From Fredinandcohnia onubensis (GTDB taxonomy: Bacteria > Bacillota > Bacilli > Bacillales > Bacillaceae_L): a stretch of DNA of 64,000 nucleotides. Of the stretch, positions 38,104-47,688 are shown in pieces. The position numbers and the translations under genes were made by a program. Position 1 is the stretch's first letter; the number at the start of each line of letters is the position of its first letter. The notes under the pieces were generated by a model. The model was not told where the DNA came from. It did no database searches and worked only from the letters and a program-made list of their open reading frames with translations. Location of the stretch: contig NZ_JAPSKV010000009.1 of assembly GCF_031181385.1 (NCBI RefSeq), positions 82,198 to 146,197 of the forward strand. Reading direction: 5' to 3'.

Positions 38104-38685
38104 CTATTGATATTTTTCCTGTATTTCTCTTATAGAATCCATAATTTTATTGGTTACATCTTCTGGCGACGCCTTTTCCATTCTGAACTTTTCCATCAGA
38201 ACTGGCTCACCGTATACAACCCTTAATTTACCAAACAGTTTATAAGGTCCTAAGATTGCACACGGTACAACTACACAATCAGTTCGAAGTGCAAAAAAGC
38301 CAACTCCCGTTAAACCTTTTCCAAGCTTTCCATCCTTACTCCTTGTTCCTTCAGGGAAAATACCTAACACATTCCCTTCTTTTAGCACTTTTAAGGCTGT
38401 TCTTAGTGCTTCACGATCACTCATCCCACGCTTTACTGGGAATGCATTTATTTTTGGTAAAATCGCACCTAATACTGGTACGTTAAATAATTCCTCTTTT
38501 GCCATAAAGTAAATATGTCTTGGAGAAGTAACTCCGACTACAGGTGGGTCTAAATTGTCGATATGATTCGAACAAATTAAGACCCCACCTTCCTTAGGTA
38601 TATTCTCCTTACCAATTACTTCAATACGGTAAAGAGGCTTGATGATTGCTCCAACTAGTCCTCTTGCAAAGGGATAAAGATTCAT
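38104..38685 (-). CDS. plsC: 1-acyl-sn-glycerol-3-phosphate acyltransferase
   Basis: Makes phosphatidic acid from lysophosphatidic acid (193 residues, membrane associated). Acyltransferase motifs are NHIDNLD (HxxxxD) near residue 37 and FPEGTRS near residue 112. The ATG at 38685 is preferred over a TTG three codons upstream, because AAGGA has better spacing. It follows cmk closely, as ypfE/plsC-like genes do in Bacillus. Confidence 0.9.
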   Translation of the reverse strand: MNLYPFARGLVGAIIKPLYRIEVIGKENIPKEGGVLICSNHIDNLDPPVVGVTSPRHIYFMAKEELFNVPVLGAILPKINAFPVKRGMSDREALRTALKVLKEGNVLGIFPEGTRSKDGKLGKGLTGVGFFALRTDCVVVPCAILGPYKLFGKLRVVYGEPVLMEKFRMEKASPEDVTNKIMDSIREIQEKYQ

Positions 38686-38690
38686 TCCAT

Positions 38691-39362
38691 TCAAATCCTT
38701 TCCTTCACAACATCCATAATCTTTGCAACAACCTCTTCGATGCCTAATGATGTTGTATCAATTTCGATCGCATCTTCTGCTTTTCGTAATGGAGCAACCT
38801 CTCGTTCTGAATCTAGTTTATCTCTTTGTGCAATTTCCAACTTTAGTTGTTCTAAATCCGACTGAAATCCTTTCGAAAGGTTTTCTTGGTGGCGACGTTC
38901 TGCTCTTTCATCAACAGAAGCGAGAAGGAATATTTTCACTTCTGCATCTGGAAGCACATGAGTCCCGATATCCCTTCCATCCATCACGACTCCACCGGAC
39001 TTAGCAAAGCTTTGTTGGCGTCTTACCATATCTTCCCGAACTTTACGATGCTTAGAAACAATAGAAACTGAATTTGTTACATCATGCTCACGAATTTTTT
39101 CGGTTACATCATTATTATCAATAAAAACAAGCTGACCATTTTCGCTAGGTCTTAATTCTATATTTGCGTTTTGAAGAGCATCAAGAATTTGTTCTTCACT
39201 TTCTAAATCTAAGGATAATTGCAATGCTTTGTAGGTTAATGCACGGTACATTGCACCTGTATCAACATATATGTAAGATAATTCTTTTGCAATAATTTTT
39301 GCAACAGTACTTTTTCCAGCAGCTGCTGGTCCGTCTATTGCGATTGAAATCTTCTTGTCCAT
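38691..39362 (-). CDS. cmk: Cytidylate kinase
   Basis: Phosphorylates CMP and dCMP (223 residues). The P-loop [12 protein letters not shown] is at residues 11-22; [10 protein letters not shown] and [13 protein letters not shown] are family signatures. The ATG follows GGAGGCATACTTAGTTT, a rather distant ribosome site. It precedes plsC; the 3' end nearly touches the plsC start. Confidence 0.96.
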   Translation of the reverse strand: MDKKISIAIDGPAAAGKSTVAKIIAKELSYIYVDTGAMYRALTYKALQLSLDLESEEQILDALQNANIELRPSENGQLVFIDNNDVTEKIREHDVTNSVSIVSKHRKVREDMVRRQQSFAKSGGVVMDGRDIGTHVLPDAEVKIFLLASVDERAERRHQENLSKGFQSDLEQLKLEIAQRDKLDSEREVAPLRKAEDAIEIDTTSLGIEEVVAKIMDVVKERI

Positions 39363-39481
39363 AAACTAAGTATGCCTCCTGTTAGTAACGCTCTAAAAAG
39401 GTCCTTTTACCTTGATAAACAAATAAGCTTGTTCTCTAAAGCTTATTATATTTATTCATTAGAACAGTATTCCTACTTACG

Positions 39482-39507
39482 AAAAAATGCAGGGAATCCC
39501 TGCATTT
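39482..39507 (-). terminator. Intrinsic terminator of ypfB
   Basis: AAATGCAGGGA pairs with TCCCTGCATTT, followed by TTTTTTCG on minus. It lies directly after the ypfB stop codon. Confidence 0.82.
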
Positions 39508-39512
39508 ATATT

Positions 39513-39695
39513 TTAATTGTTATTTAATAATGTTTCAATGGTTTTAGTCGTGTCTGATTTATCGACACCTTCATATTCAATCATTCTCGTGATGTATGGA
39601 GTCAACGGGCTATATAAAATAATAGCCTGTGCAACAAGTAGAAAGATAAATTGAATAATAGCAAGCTTGATTAAAATACGTTCAAAATTTTTCAT
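39513..39695 (-). CDS. ypfB: DUF5359 membrane peptide YpfB
   Basis: A 60-residue protein with one membrane helix (about residues 8-29) and a short outer tail, at the place of ypfB between cmk and ypfA. No ribosome site stands out beyond a weak GGTATGGA. The function is unknown. Confidence 0.62.
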   Translation of the reverse strand: MKNFERILIKLAIIQFIFLLVAQAIILYSPLTPYITRMIEYEGVDKSDTTKTIETLLNNN

Positions 39696-39768
39696 TCCAT
39701 ACCAGCCCTAAACCAAGTTTTTACTACTAGTATGCTAATGTAACGCTTTTTTTATTCTGAAAAGCGTG

Positions 39769-40446
39769 CTAACCTTTGAATTCGCTAGAATGTATGCCTT
39801 TTTTCTTTAACAATAATTGTCTTTGAAAACAAAACTTAATTAACTGTTGCCGAGCAGACTCTGTAACGTCCACAAATTTAATTGACGCTTTTTTTCTTTC
39901 TCCGTTTTTCCCTTCAACAATACGGATTACTTTACATTTAAAGGATACGTAATGATATTCGTCAGGAAGGGTTGGAAAGACAAAATATGTGTTTATATCT
40001 GCTCCAGGATTAAGGCTTTTCGAAGAAGGTAGAATGATTGAGGCACCACCAGCACTAATATCATGAGTAATTGTAACAAATGGCTGAAACTCCCCGTTCA
40101 TGCTGTGGATTGCAACATCTACTGGTGTTTCTATACGTACATATTCTCGTCGTTGAATCTTAAACATTTGATCGTCACCCGGAAATGAAAGAACAATCAT
40201 AGGGATATTTTGTTTAACCCTGCCTAGTACTGAAGTATCAAAAAAATAAGCCGAAGTACTATCTCCCGCTACAAAAGCCTTTAACATTGTTCCATTTAAT
40301 AAATAAACTGTTTTCCCTGTTTTCGTATTAACAGGATAGTCAATATAGAGCTTGTGTTCATTTCTTTCAACAACCCTGCACCTATATTTTTCACCATTTG
40401 GATTAGTGGTTGGTTCAAGGTTTATCATATCCCCAATTTTCAACAC
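39769..40446 (-). CDS. ypfA: PilZ-domain c-di-GMP receptor (MotI/DgrA)
   Basis: A 225-residue protein with a YcgR-like N-terminal domain (1-95) and a C-terminal PilZ domain. The c-di-GMP-binding residues are in QRREYVRIETP (about 101-111) and in THDISAGGASI (about 137-147). The B. subtilis homologue MotI binds the flagellar stator and stops rotation when loaded with c-di-GMP. It starts at GTG or the next TTG; neither has a clear ribosome site. Confidence 0.9.
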   Translation of the reverse strand: MLKIGDMINLEPTTNPNGEKYRCRVVERNEHKLYIDYPVNTKTGKTVYLLNGTMLKAFVAGDSTSAYFFDTSVLGRVKQNIPMIVLSFPGDDQMFKIQRREYVRIETPVDVAIHSMNGEFQPFVTITHDISAGGASIILPSSKSLNPGADINTYFVFPTLPDEYHYVSFKCKVIRIVEGKNGERKKASIKFVDVTESARQQLIKFCFQRQLLLKKKGIHSSEFKG

Positions 40447-40504
40447 GGACGTTCACTCTTTCTAAAACATTCTGTATATTAATTAAACCACGAATAAATA
40501 GAAA

Positions 40505-40617
40505 AGCACAAGTACCTTGTTCAGCCCCGACAAGCGTAAGAAAAGCCGGCGAGAAGGATGCCTTTTATCCTTCTTGACGGATTGGCTTATGACCTCGAGG
40601 GGCTAGGTGCTTGTGCT
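40505..40617. repeat. Dispersed structured repeat, family C
   Basis: A 113-bp imperfect palindrome: AGCACAAGTACCT at the left pairs with AGGTGCTTGTGCT at the right, AGCCCC pairs with GGGGCT, and AGAAGGAT pairs with ATCCTTCT at the tip. It lies between the ypeB terminator and ypfA. The outer arms and the CCCCGACAAGCG and CTTATGACCTCGAGGGG blocks look like a repeat I recall in other Bacillaceae, but only one copy is in this window. Confidence 0.65.
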
Positions 40618-40624
40618 AGCCAAT

Positions 40625-40652
40625 AAAAAAAGGAAAGCAAATTTGCTTTCCT
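40625..40652 (-). terminator. Intrinsic terminator of ypeB
   Basis: AGGAAAGCAAA pairs with TTTGCTTTCCT, followed by TTTTTTATT on minus. Confidence 0.85.
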
Positions 40653-40663
40653 ATTTCGAACGT

Positions 40664-42019
40664 CTAAGATTTGTTTAACCCTTTATAGACTGGCTCAGCA
40701 TTTTTTAGCTTTTCAACTTTTTCTTCAAATCCATTTTCAGCATTGATAAAGATTCGGTACGTATCATTATTAATGGTACCTAAGAACTCATAGCAAAGGA
40801 CATCTTGGTCTAGATCATTTGTTATGATAGCTAGACGATCTTCCATTATTTCAAGATTCGGGTTAATATGTTTCTTCGCTTCTTCTATTGATATTTTTGG
40901 CTTCCCAGCGGTTTTTATCTTGCCAGCCATTAAATAATCTCTTGCCGTAAATCCGATAATGTTTCCATCATCAAGTGCTACTTTCATTTTAATGGAATCT
41001 GAATACATTCTTACACCATTAATAGAGGAAACGAAATTAAATACTCCAATGTTATCATATTGAGCACTTTCAAATAGCTCTAAGTTTTCGAATTTATTCT
41101 CTTTTAAAAATTTCTGAGCTCGGTTATATGCATCATTTAGACTGATTGCACTTTTTGCAACTTCACGGTTACGAATGATCCAAATCGGAACTCCACCCTT
41201 TTTCGTAATATCCATGAACGTATTTACTTTTGATTTTGGATCATTTATTTCTAGGCTATAAAATCCATTTTGTGATCCCTCACCATTTTCAGTAACTTTC
41301 ATTTCAATGTTCCCTTTTAACCCTAGGAACTTTTTTGCGACTTCTTTTGCTTGTTCTTCATTAATTTCTGGTCCTTCTAAATCAGGAAATTTCTCACCAT
41401 CTTTTTTCGTTGATGTAAGCGTGACACCAAACTCACTCTCAGAGTAAGCAGCCACATTTTTTTCGACGGTTTTAAGACCATCAATAATGGTGTTATCAGC
41501 CTGTTTTTCACCTGAAGCAAGCGCTAATTCAACATCCATCCAGCGAAGGTTATTCTCCATAACTAGATGTTGGACAGTCCGGAGCTCCTTTTGGATATCC
41601 TCTGAATTTTTATAGAGCTGTTGAAGTGTATTGTATTCTTTTTCAGACAATGGCTCTTTTGATAGGTCACGTACTGCTGTACGATAACTAAAATCCCCGA
41701 TATTACTTAGAAACTCTTCCGTTTTATTAAAAGGCATTAGAGACAATGGTAGTTGTCCTACATCTGAATGTGCCTCTGACGTAAGTCTCCACACATCTGC
41801 AAGTGTTGGAGAAAGTGAACTTTGTGAATTCATTGCAAGTGTTGTTCCAATTTTGTCGTGTAAAAGGTCGATATGATAGGTTAAATTATGAAACGCTCGT
41901 TGGTAGTTATTTTCTGCTTGTATTAGAATGGCATTTTTCTCTTGGTGCTCTTTATAGCCCCAATAGCCTGTTCCAATAATCCCTATTGTAAGTACTGTAA
42001 TTAATATTCCTCTTAGCAA
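40664..42019 (-). CDS. ypeB: Germination protein YpeB
   Basis: A spore inner-membrane protein of 451 residues: N-terminal membrane anchor (5-22), a helical domain (25-190), and C-terminal PepSY-like domains (about 205-445). In Bacillus it is needed for SleB to accumulate and be kept inactive in dormant spores. It starts at TTG after AAGGTGAG. It is 18 bp downstream of sleB, the usual pair. Confidence 0.94.
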   Translation of the reverse strand: MLRGILITVLTIGIIGTGYWGYKEHQEKNAILIQAENNYQRAFHNLTYHIDLLHDKIGTTLAMNSQSSLSPTLADVWRLTSEAHSDVGQLPLSLMPFNKTEEFLSNIGDFSYRTAVRDLSKEPLSEKEYNTLQQLYKNSEDIQKELRTVQHLVMENNLRWMDVELALASGEKQADNTIIDGLKTVEKNVAAYSESEFGVTLTSTKKDGEKFPDLEGPEINEEQAKEVAKKFLGLKGNIEMKVTENGEGSQNGFYSLEINDPKSKVNTFMDITKKGGVPIWIIRNREVAKSAISLNDAYNRAQKFLKENKFENLELFESAQYDNIGVFNFVSSINGVRMYSDSIKMKVALDDGNIIGFTARDYLMAGKIKTAGKPKISIEEAKKHINPNLEIMEDRLAIITNDLDQDVLCYEFLGTINNDTYRIFINAENGFEEKVEKLKNAEPVYKGLNKS

Positions 42020-42037
42020 ATTGTCTCACCTTCCATT

Positions 42038-43141
42038 CTAATTACAGAATATGTGCTTTCCGATTCTCTTAATTTGCGGTCGACCCCAAATCCACTTACT
42101 TGTTGCTGTATCTGGATTAAAGTAATAGGTCGCACCACCTGTCGGATCCCAACCATTTATCGCATCAATTACTGCTTTTTTTGCCTGCTCATTCGGCGTC
42201 AACCAAATTTGCCCATCCGCTACCGCCGTAAACGCAAGTGGTTCAAAAATAACACCAGATACTGTATCCGGGAAAGTCGGGCTATCCAGACGATTTAAAA
42301 TCACTGCTGCAATTGCTACTTGTCCAACATATGGCTCTCCACGAGCTTCTCCATAAACAGCATTTGCAAGGAGCTGAATATCATTTTGTGAAAATCCACC
42401 CGGCATATTCACTGCTGTTGGTCCTTGTGATTGTTGTACCTCTTCCTTCTGTTCAACCTTTGCTTGTTGTTTAGCTGGTTGTTTCGGTTTAGCTTGAGGC
42501 TGTTGAGCCTGACCAGCTTGGCCCTGCTGCCCTTGTGGTTGTTTTGGCTGAGCTTGAGGCTGCTGTTGCTGTTGCGCTGGTTGCTTTGCTTGCGGTTGCT
42601 GTTGTGCTGGAGCTTTAGCCTTCGGTTGTTGTGCTTGGCCCTGGCCTGCCTGTGGTTGTTTTTGCTCCGCTGTAAATTGCTTTTCTATATCAGTTCTCCT
42701 TGCCTCTGCCGCAGTTTTTGCTTTTTGGATATTTGCTTCAGATGGAGCGGACTGGATGCTCCACGGAACGCCCCCATAGTGGGTAAAACGATTCCCTTTA
42801 CGCAAATTATTATATACAAATTGCTTATTATATTTTGTAAAGCGGTTTATCATGGCTTTCGTTTTGTCACCAACAAGCCCATCCACTTCTTCTAGCCCGA
42901 AAGCCTTTTGGAAGTTACGAACAGCCCAATACGTACTCCATCCATATACTCCATCAATCGTTCCGTGGTAATAACCGTTATACTGAAGTCTTGATTGCAA
43001 TTCAATTACATCGTCACCTGTTGCACCACGTTGAATAATCTGTTCTGAAAAAGCATGAACATTATAGTTAGTTCCGCCGATGAACACACTGACAAACATG
43101 ATAAGGACGATGGGGAACATCAAATATTTTTTGAAGCTCAT
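42038..43141 (-). CDS. sleB: Spore cortex-lytic enzyme SleB with long glutamine-rich linker
   Basis: Lytic transglycosylase that degrades spore cortex during germination (367 residues; the usual length is near 305). Order: signal region (1-30), peptidoglycan-binding domain (about 34-88, GATGDDVIELQSRLQYNGYY), a low-complexity linker rich in Gln, Pro, Ala and Lys (about 155-245), and the hydrolase domain with catalytic Glu in YGEARGEPYVGQ. The ATG at 43141 follows GGGAGG. The repetitive linker explains the extra length. Confidence 0.94.
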   Translation of the reverse strand: MSFKKYLMFPIVLIMFVSVFIGGTNYNVHAFSEQIIQRGATGDDVIELQSRLQYNGYYHGTIDGVYGWSTYWAVRNFQKAFGLEEVDGLVGDKTKAMINRFTKYNKQFVYNNLRKGNRFTHYGGVPWSIQSAPSEANIQKAKTAAEARRTDIEKQFTAEQKQPQAGQGQAQQPKAKAPAQQQPQAKQPAQQQQQPQAQPKQPQGQQGQAGQAQQPQAKPKQPAKQQAKVEQKEEVQQSQGPTAVNMPGGFSQNDIQLLANAVYGEARGEPYVGQVAIAAVILNRLDSPTFPDTVSGVIFEPLAFTAVADGQIWLTPNEQAKKAVIDAINGWDPTGGATYYFNPDTATSKWIWGRPQIKRIGKHIFCN

Positions 43142-43241
43142 GATCAATTACCTCCCTAACCATTTTCTATATATACTTACAAGTATTTTCTGTAGAGATT
43201 GGTATTTTATTCAGATTTTATATTTGATTAAAAATGAACAT

Positions 43242-43271
43242 AAAAAATAACCTGCCTTAGCGACAAGTTAT
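43242..43271 (-). terminator. Intrinsic terminator of prsW
   Basis: ATAACTTG pairs with CAGGTTAT (one G-T) around 9 bases, followed by TTTTTT on minus. Confidence 0.72.
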
Positions 43272-43913
43272 CTATACATTTGGTTTTGCTATTTTTACTT
43301 TTCGTAATCCAAACCACCATAAAAACAACATAAATGGAATCATCATATAAATCCACTTTTTTAATGATAAAAGTATGTAATCGTACATCCCATGTAACAG
43401 AAATGGAAATAGGAAGGATATCAAAATCCATTTTCGCTTTTCATTAGGAGAAAATTTAGCTTTTCCAAGATAAAATCCCATAATCACACCGAACAATGCG
43501 TGACTTGATACTGGTAAAAGGGCTCGACCTACAGCTAAATGAACCCCATTCGCCAATAAATAAAGAATATTTTCTAAAGTTGCAAATCCTAACGACAGCG
43601 CCGCACCATAGACTATTCCGTCATATTGTTCGTCAAATTCAATATGCTGGTAAACGGTATAAAAAAGGATAAACCATTTAAAAAACTCTTCTAATAAAGC
43701 TACCTTTAAGAACGCCTGTGAAAAGCTGTGCTTAAATACCTCTTCAACCCCTAAGACATATTGGATAAACATGATTGGAAATACCAATAAAGCACCAAAA
43801 ATGAAGATTCGAAAAACCATTAAAATGGGTTCTGCTTCATATTTATCTTTTAAATAAAAATAACTTAATAACGCAAGTCCAGGTGCAAGTCCTGCGGTTA
43901 TGACCGCCACCAT
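43272..43913 (-). CDS. prsW: Intramembrane protease PrsW (YpdC)
   Basis: A glutamic intramembrane protease of 213 residues with about seven membrane helices. Conserved pieces are [10 protein letters not shown] (the EExxK motif), [16 protein letters not shown] and LHGMYDY. In B. subtilis it starts cleavage of anti-sigma factor RsiW. The ATG at 43913 follows GAGG. It lies upstream of sleB and divergent from the asparaginase gene. Confidence 0.92.
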   Translation of the reverse strand: MVAVITAGLAPGLALLSYFYLKDKYEAEPILMVFRIFIFGALLVFPIMFIQYVLGVEEVFKHSFSQAFLKVALLEEFFKWFILFYTVYQHIEFDEQYDGIVYGAALSLGFATLENILYLLANGVHLAVGRALLPVSSHALFGVIMGFYLGKAKFSPNEKRKWILISFLFPFLLHGMYDYILLSLKKWIYMMIPFMLFLWWFGLRKVKIAKPNV

Positions 43914-44049
43914 ATAATTCCTCTTCTCCCTAAAAATCAATTAATGTTTGAGTAACAGATACTTTTATCGTAACATGTAAGTTGGTAAATGAAAATATGA
44001 ACTATTCTGTTTATGGATAATTTTTCTATATAGAATTGAGGGAGTTACA

Positions 44050-45021
44050 TTGAAAAAAATACTTATTATACACACAGGCGGAACAATTGCAATGATGGAG
44101 GATAAAGACACCGGGGCGGTACAGCAAAACCAACAAAACCCCTTGCTTCTTCACACAGATGCTTTGTCATCCATTGCTGACGTTAAGGTCGAGGATCTAT
44201 TCCAGTTGCCTTCTCCACATATTACAGAAAAGATTATGTTGATACTAAAGGAAAAAATTGAAACAAGTATCAAGGAAGATAATATAGAGGGTGTAGTCAT
44301 TACCCATGGAACTGACACACTTGAGGAAACGGCTTATTTCCTAGATTTAACCGTCCAATTTGATATACCTATTGTTGTTACTGGAGCGATGAGATCAAGC
44401 AATGAGATTGGGGCAGATGGTCCTTATAATTTGATCTCAGCTGTACGGGTAGCGGCTTCCGAGAGTGCAGTTGGGAAAGGTGTTTTAGTTGTCCTAAACG
44501 ATGAGATACATTCAGCAAAGAACGTAACAAAAACTCACACAAGTAATATTGCTACATTCCAAAGCCCACAGTATGGTCCATTAGGGATTGTGAGTAAGCG
44601 AGAGATTACCTTTCATCATGTACCAGCTGTTCGAGAAACGTATGTTATAGATAAAATTACTAAAAATGTTGTCTTACTAAAAGCATACGCGGGTATGGAT
44701 GGGTCAATCATTCAAGCGATTCGATCATTACATCCTGATGGCTTAGTGATTGAAGCCCTTGGACAAGGTAATCTCCCCCCAACAATGGTACCAGAGTTAA
44801 AGAATCTTATGGATAGTGGAATACCTGTTGTCTTAGTTTCCCGCTGTTTTAATGGATATGTACAGGAAGTGTACAATTATGAAGGCGGCGGACGCCAATT
44901 AAAAGATTTTGGTGTAATTTTTTCAAATGGTTTAAATGGTCAAAAGGCAAGGCTCAAACTACTAGTCACGTTAGAAATCACAAATGACCATGATGAACTC
45001 CAAGAAATGTTTTACAAATAA
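44050..45021 (+). CDS. ansA: L-asparaginase, type I
   Basis: Hydrolyses asparagine to aspartate (323 residues). The two catalytic threonines are in HTGGTIAMM (near residue 12) and THGTDTLEETAYFL (near residue 88). No signal peptide, so cytoplasmic type I. It starts at TTG after GAGGGAG. It ends at a hairpin shared with the convergent ypdA. The symbol is by family; B. subtilis ansA is at another locus. Confidence 0.88.
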   Translation: MKKILIIHTGGTIAMMEDKDTGAVQQNQQNPLLLHTDALSSIADVKVEDLFQLPSPHITEKIMLILKEKIETSIKEDNIEGVVITHGTDTLEETAYFLDLTVQFDIPIVVTGAMRSSNEIGADGPYNLISAVRVAASESAVGKGVLVVLNDEIHSAKNVTKTHTSNIATFQSPQYGPLGIVSKREITFHHVPAVRETYVIDKITKNVVLLKAYAGMDGSIIQAIRSLHPDGLVIEALGQGNLPPTMVPELKNLMDSGIPVVLVSRCFNGYVQEVYNYEGGGRQLKDFGVIFSNGLNGQKARLKLLVTLEITNDHDELQEMFYK

Positions 45022-45053
45022 GAAAAGGGCGCCAGTATGGCCGCCCTATTTTC
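45021..45053. terminator. Bidirectional terminator between ansA and ypdA
   Basis: AGAAAA-GGGCG pairs with CGCCC-TATTTTCT around 13 bases, A-rich and T-rich flanks on both sides. It overlaps the last codons of ypdA. Confidence 0.8.
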
Positions 45054-46011
45054 TTTCCAATATTGTTTTTGCAATTAAGTCACCATGGAAACGTCCATTT
45101 TCGATGAATATTTCATTGGCGTTATTTCCTGCAGCAATAACACCGGATATAAAAATGCCCTCTACATTCGTTTCCATTGAATCAGGGCTAAATATTGGTC
45201 TGCCTGTTTCATTATCGATTTCAACATTCATTTTTTGCAGAAAACTGTGATCCGGATGGTAACCCGTCATTGCAAAGACATAATCATTCTTCACTTGTTT
45301 CTTCTCATTCCCAACCTGATAACTAACAGCTTCTGGGGTGATTTCAAGGACATTAGCATTAAATTCCATAGTAATAATCCCATTTCGTACTAATGCTTCA
45401 AATTCTGGTAAAATCCAGGGTTTAATGCTAGGCGAATACTCGGAACCACGATATAAGACTGTTACTCTTGCATCTGCATTTGCTAGTTCTAATGCTGCGT
45501 CCACGCTCGAGTTCTTTCCTCCGATAACAACGACATCTTTATCAAAATATGGGTGTGGCTCTTTAAAATAATGAAACACTTTTGGTAGATCCTCACCAGG
45601 AACATTCATGTAATTTGGATTGTCATAATATCCAGTCGCAATAATGACGTATTTTGATTGATATTTACCCTTTGAAGTAGTGATCAGGAACTCTCCATTT
45701 TTCTGCTTTAAGACTTCTGCCACTTTTTCAAACGCATTGACTCTGATTTTCTTTCGTTTTGCTACTTCACGATAATAGGCCAAGGCCTGGTTTCTTTTTG
45801 GCTTTCGACCTTCAATAATAAATGGTACATCCCCTATTTCTAATTTCTCACTTGAACTAAAAAATGTTTGATGTGTTGGATAATGGTATATTGCATTTAC
45901 AATATTCCCCTTTTCGATCACTAATGGATCGATTCCAATATTTTGCAGTGCGATTGCTGCTGCCAATCCACAAGGACCCCCACCAACAATGACGACTTCT
46001 TCCAATTGCAT
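45046..46011 (-). CDS. ypdA: YpdA-family bacillithiol disulfide reductase
   Basis: A flavoprotein of 321 residues with FAD motif VGGGPCGLAAAIAL and NADPH motif GGKNSSVDAALEL. With the ATG at 46011 (AGGAG upstream) Cys14 falls in GGGPCG, the residue that forms the essential disulfide in studied YpdA (Bdr) proteins. It reduces oxidised bacillithiol. It lies upstream of a terminator and downstream of gudB, as in B. subtilis. Confidence 0.9.
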   Translation of the reverse strand: MQLEEVVIVGGGPCGLAAAIALQNIGIDPLVIEKGNIVNAIYHYPTHQTFFSSSEKLEIGDVPFIIEGRKPKRNQALAYYREVAKRKKIRVNAFEKVAEVLKQKNGEFLITTSKGKYQSKYVIIATGYYDNPNYMNVPGEDLPKVFHYFKEPHPYFDKDVVVIGGKNSSVDAALELANADARVTVLYRGSEYSPSIKPWILPEFEALVRNGIITMEFNANVLEITPEAVSYQVGNEKKQVKNDYVFAMTGYHPDHSFLQKMNVEIDNETGRPIFSPDSMETNVEGIFISGVIAAGNNANEIFIENGRFHGDLIAKTILERK

Positions 46012-46031
46012 GTTTGTCACTCCTACTAGTC

Positions 46032-46068
46032 AAAAAAAAATCTCCTACCAAAATGATAGGAGTTTTTT
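46032..46068 (-). terminator. Intrinsic terminator of gudB
   Basis: ACTCCTATC pairs with GGTAGGAG around TTTT, followed by nine T residues on minus, between gudB and ypdA. Confidence 0.85.
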
Positions 46069-46156
46069 CTTGTCTTTGCAAATAAAATGATAAATTTAAT
46101 ACGACTACGCATTTCCTGCCCAGACTTTTTAAACCCACATGAAAATAAAAATAAAG

Positions 46157-47440
46157 TTAAATCCAGCCTCTGAAACGTGAAGCTTCTGCCATTTTTCTTA
46201 CTCCTACCATGTAGGCTGCAAGTCTCATGTCAACACGCCTATTTTGCGCAGTTGTATAGATATTTTCAAAGGATTTGACCATTACTTTTTCAAGTTTTTC
46301 TTCAACTTCTTCTTCTGACCAGTAATAGCCTTGGTTATTTTGAACCCATTCAAAATAAGAAACGGTAACCCCACCAGCACTCGCTAAAACGTCCGGTACT
46401 AGCAGAATTCCTCTTTCAGTTAAGATTTGTGTTGCTTCAAGTGTAGTAGGTCCGTTCGCAGCTTCCACTACTATGCTTGCTTTTATATTCTGGGCATTCT
46501 CTTCAGTAATCTGGTTTTCGATTGCAGCTGGAACAAGAATATCACAATCAAGCTCCAACAATTCCTTGTTGCTGATTGTATCATTAAATAACTTCGTAAC
46601 TGTTCCAAAACTATCTCGACGATCTAATAGATAATCAATATCTAAGCCATTTGGATCATATAATCCACCATATGCATCTGAAATACCAATTACTTTAGCA
46701 CCGGCATCATGCATAAATTTGGATAAAAAGCTTCCTGCATTTCCAAAGCCTTGTACAACAACACGGGCACCTTCCAAATCAATGCCACGCTTTTTCGCCG
46801 CTTCACGAATACAAATTGTAACTCCCTTTGCAGTTGCAGACTCACGACCATGTGACCCACCTAGCACAAGTGGTTTACCCGTAATAAATCCTGGTGAGTT
46901 AAATTCGTCTATGCGACTATACTCGTCCATCATCCAGGCCATAATTTGTGAATTGGTAAATACATCTGGCGCCGGGATATCCTTTGTAGGACCTACGATT
47001 TGACTGATTGCACGAACATATCCACGACTTAATCGTTCAAGCTCGCGGAATGACATATCTCTAGGATCACAAATGATTCCACCTTTTCCTCCACCATATG
47101 GTAAATCAACGATACCACATTTTAAACTCATCCAAATCGAAAGCGCTTTAACTTCCTTTTCAGTGACATTAGGATGAAATCGAATCCCACCTTTTGTAGG
47201 ACCTACCGCATCGTTATGCTGCGCGCGATAGCCTGTAAAGATTTTAACAGATCCATCATCCATTCTTACAGGAATTTTTACGGTCATCATTCGAATCGGT
47301 TCTTTTAATAATTCATAAACTTCCTCAGGGTACCCTAGTTTTTCTAATGCTTTATGTATAACTGTTTGTGTAGATTTGAGGACATCCATCTTTTCTTCCT
47401 TATTCTGCCCTGAAATGTCCTTTTTGTTTTCGGCTACCAT
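46157..47440 (-). CDS. gudB: NAD-specific glutamate dehydrogenase
   Basis: Catabolic glutamate dehydrogenase (427 residues). Active-site Lys lies in PTKGGIRFH and GGGKGG, and the NAD loop in [10 protein letters not shown]. The [10 protein letters not shown] segment is single, so the duplication that inactivates gudB in B. subtilis 168 is absent. The ATG at 47440 follows GGGAGG. Neighbours match the rocG/gudB locus of Bacillus. Confidence 0.95.
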   Translation of the reverse strand: MVAENKKDISGQNKEEKMDVLKSTQTVIHKALEKLGYPEEVYELLKEPIRMMTVKIPVRMDDGSVKIFTGYRAQHNDAVGPTKGGIRFHPNVTEKEVKALSIWMSLKCGIVDLPYGGGKGGIICDPRDMSFRELERLSRGYVRAISQIVGPTKDIPAPDVFTNSQIMAWMMDEYSRIDEFNSPGFITGKPLVLGGSHGRESATAKGVTICIREAAKKRGIDLEGARVVVQGFGNAGSFLSKFMHDAGAKVIGISDAYGGLYDPNGLDIDYLLDRRDSFGTVTKLFNDTISNKELLELDCDILVPAAIENQITEENAQNIKASIVVEAANGPTTLEATQILTERGILLVPDVLASAGGVTVSYFEWVQNNQGYYWSEEEVEEKLEKVMVKSFENIYTTAQNRRVDMRLAAYMVGVRKMAEASRFRGWI

Positions 47441-47477
47441 TTGTAAACCTCCCAAGATTTTTCACAATTCCATTAGA

Positions 47478-47519
47478 GGATGTTCAAAAAGTGCGGTGAA
47501 CATGGCGAATCGAATTTCC
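47478..47519 (+). repeat. Partial copy of repeat family B
   Basis: GGATGTTCAAAAAGTGCGGTG, then a diverged stretch and CGAATTTC, lines up with the left part of the complement of the full copy at 31575-31735. It has base changes and lacks the rest, so it looks decayed. It lies upstream of gudB. Confidence 0.65.
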
Positions 47520-47656
47520 CCTTATTGTCCACCTTTCCAGTCACTAGTATACACCTTCCATATGTTTATGCAAGATGAAAAATGAAGAATCTTCATTTTT
47601 CTTTCTAATTTGTAAACCAGTTTCCAATTTGAAATTTTATAGCTAACAACTTAAAA

Positions 47657-47684
47657 GAAAAACCCCTAATCCAGGTTAGAGGTC
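47657..47684 (-). terminator. Intrinsic terminator of the mecB gene
   Basis: CCTCTAA pairs with TTAGGGG (one T-G) around 6 bases and is followed by TTTTTCTTTT on minus. Confidence 0.72.
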
Positions 47685-47688
47685 TTCC

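Noticed and set aside
42431..42895. Open plus-strand frame of 154 codons rich in Leu
   Set aside because: It is the antisense of the CAG/CCA-rich SleB linker; low-complexity DNA leaves the other strand open. No ribosome site or family match.
43195..43230. Possible SigG promoter of sleB (TGAATA at minus 43217-43222)
   Set aside because: The only -10-like sequence is 20 bases away, too far for SigG; not listed.
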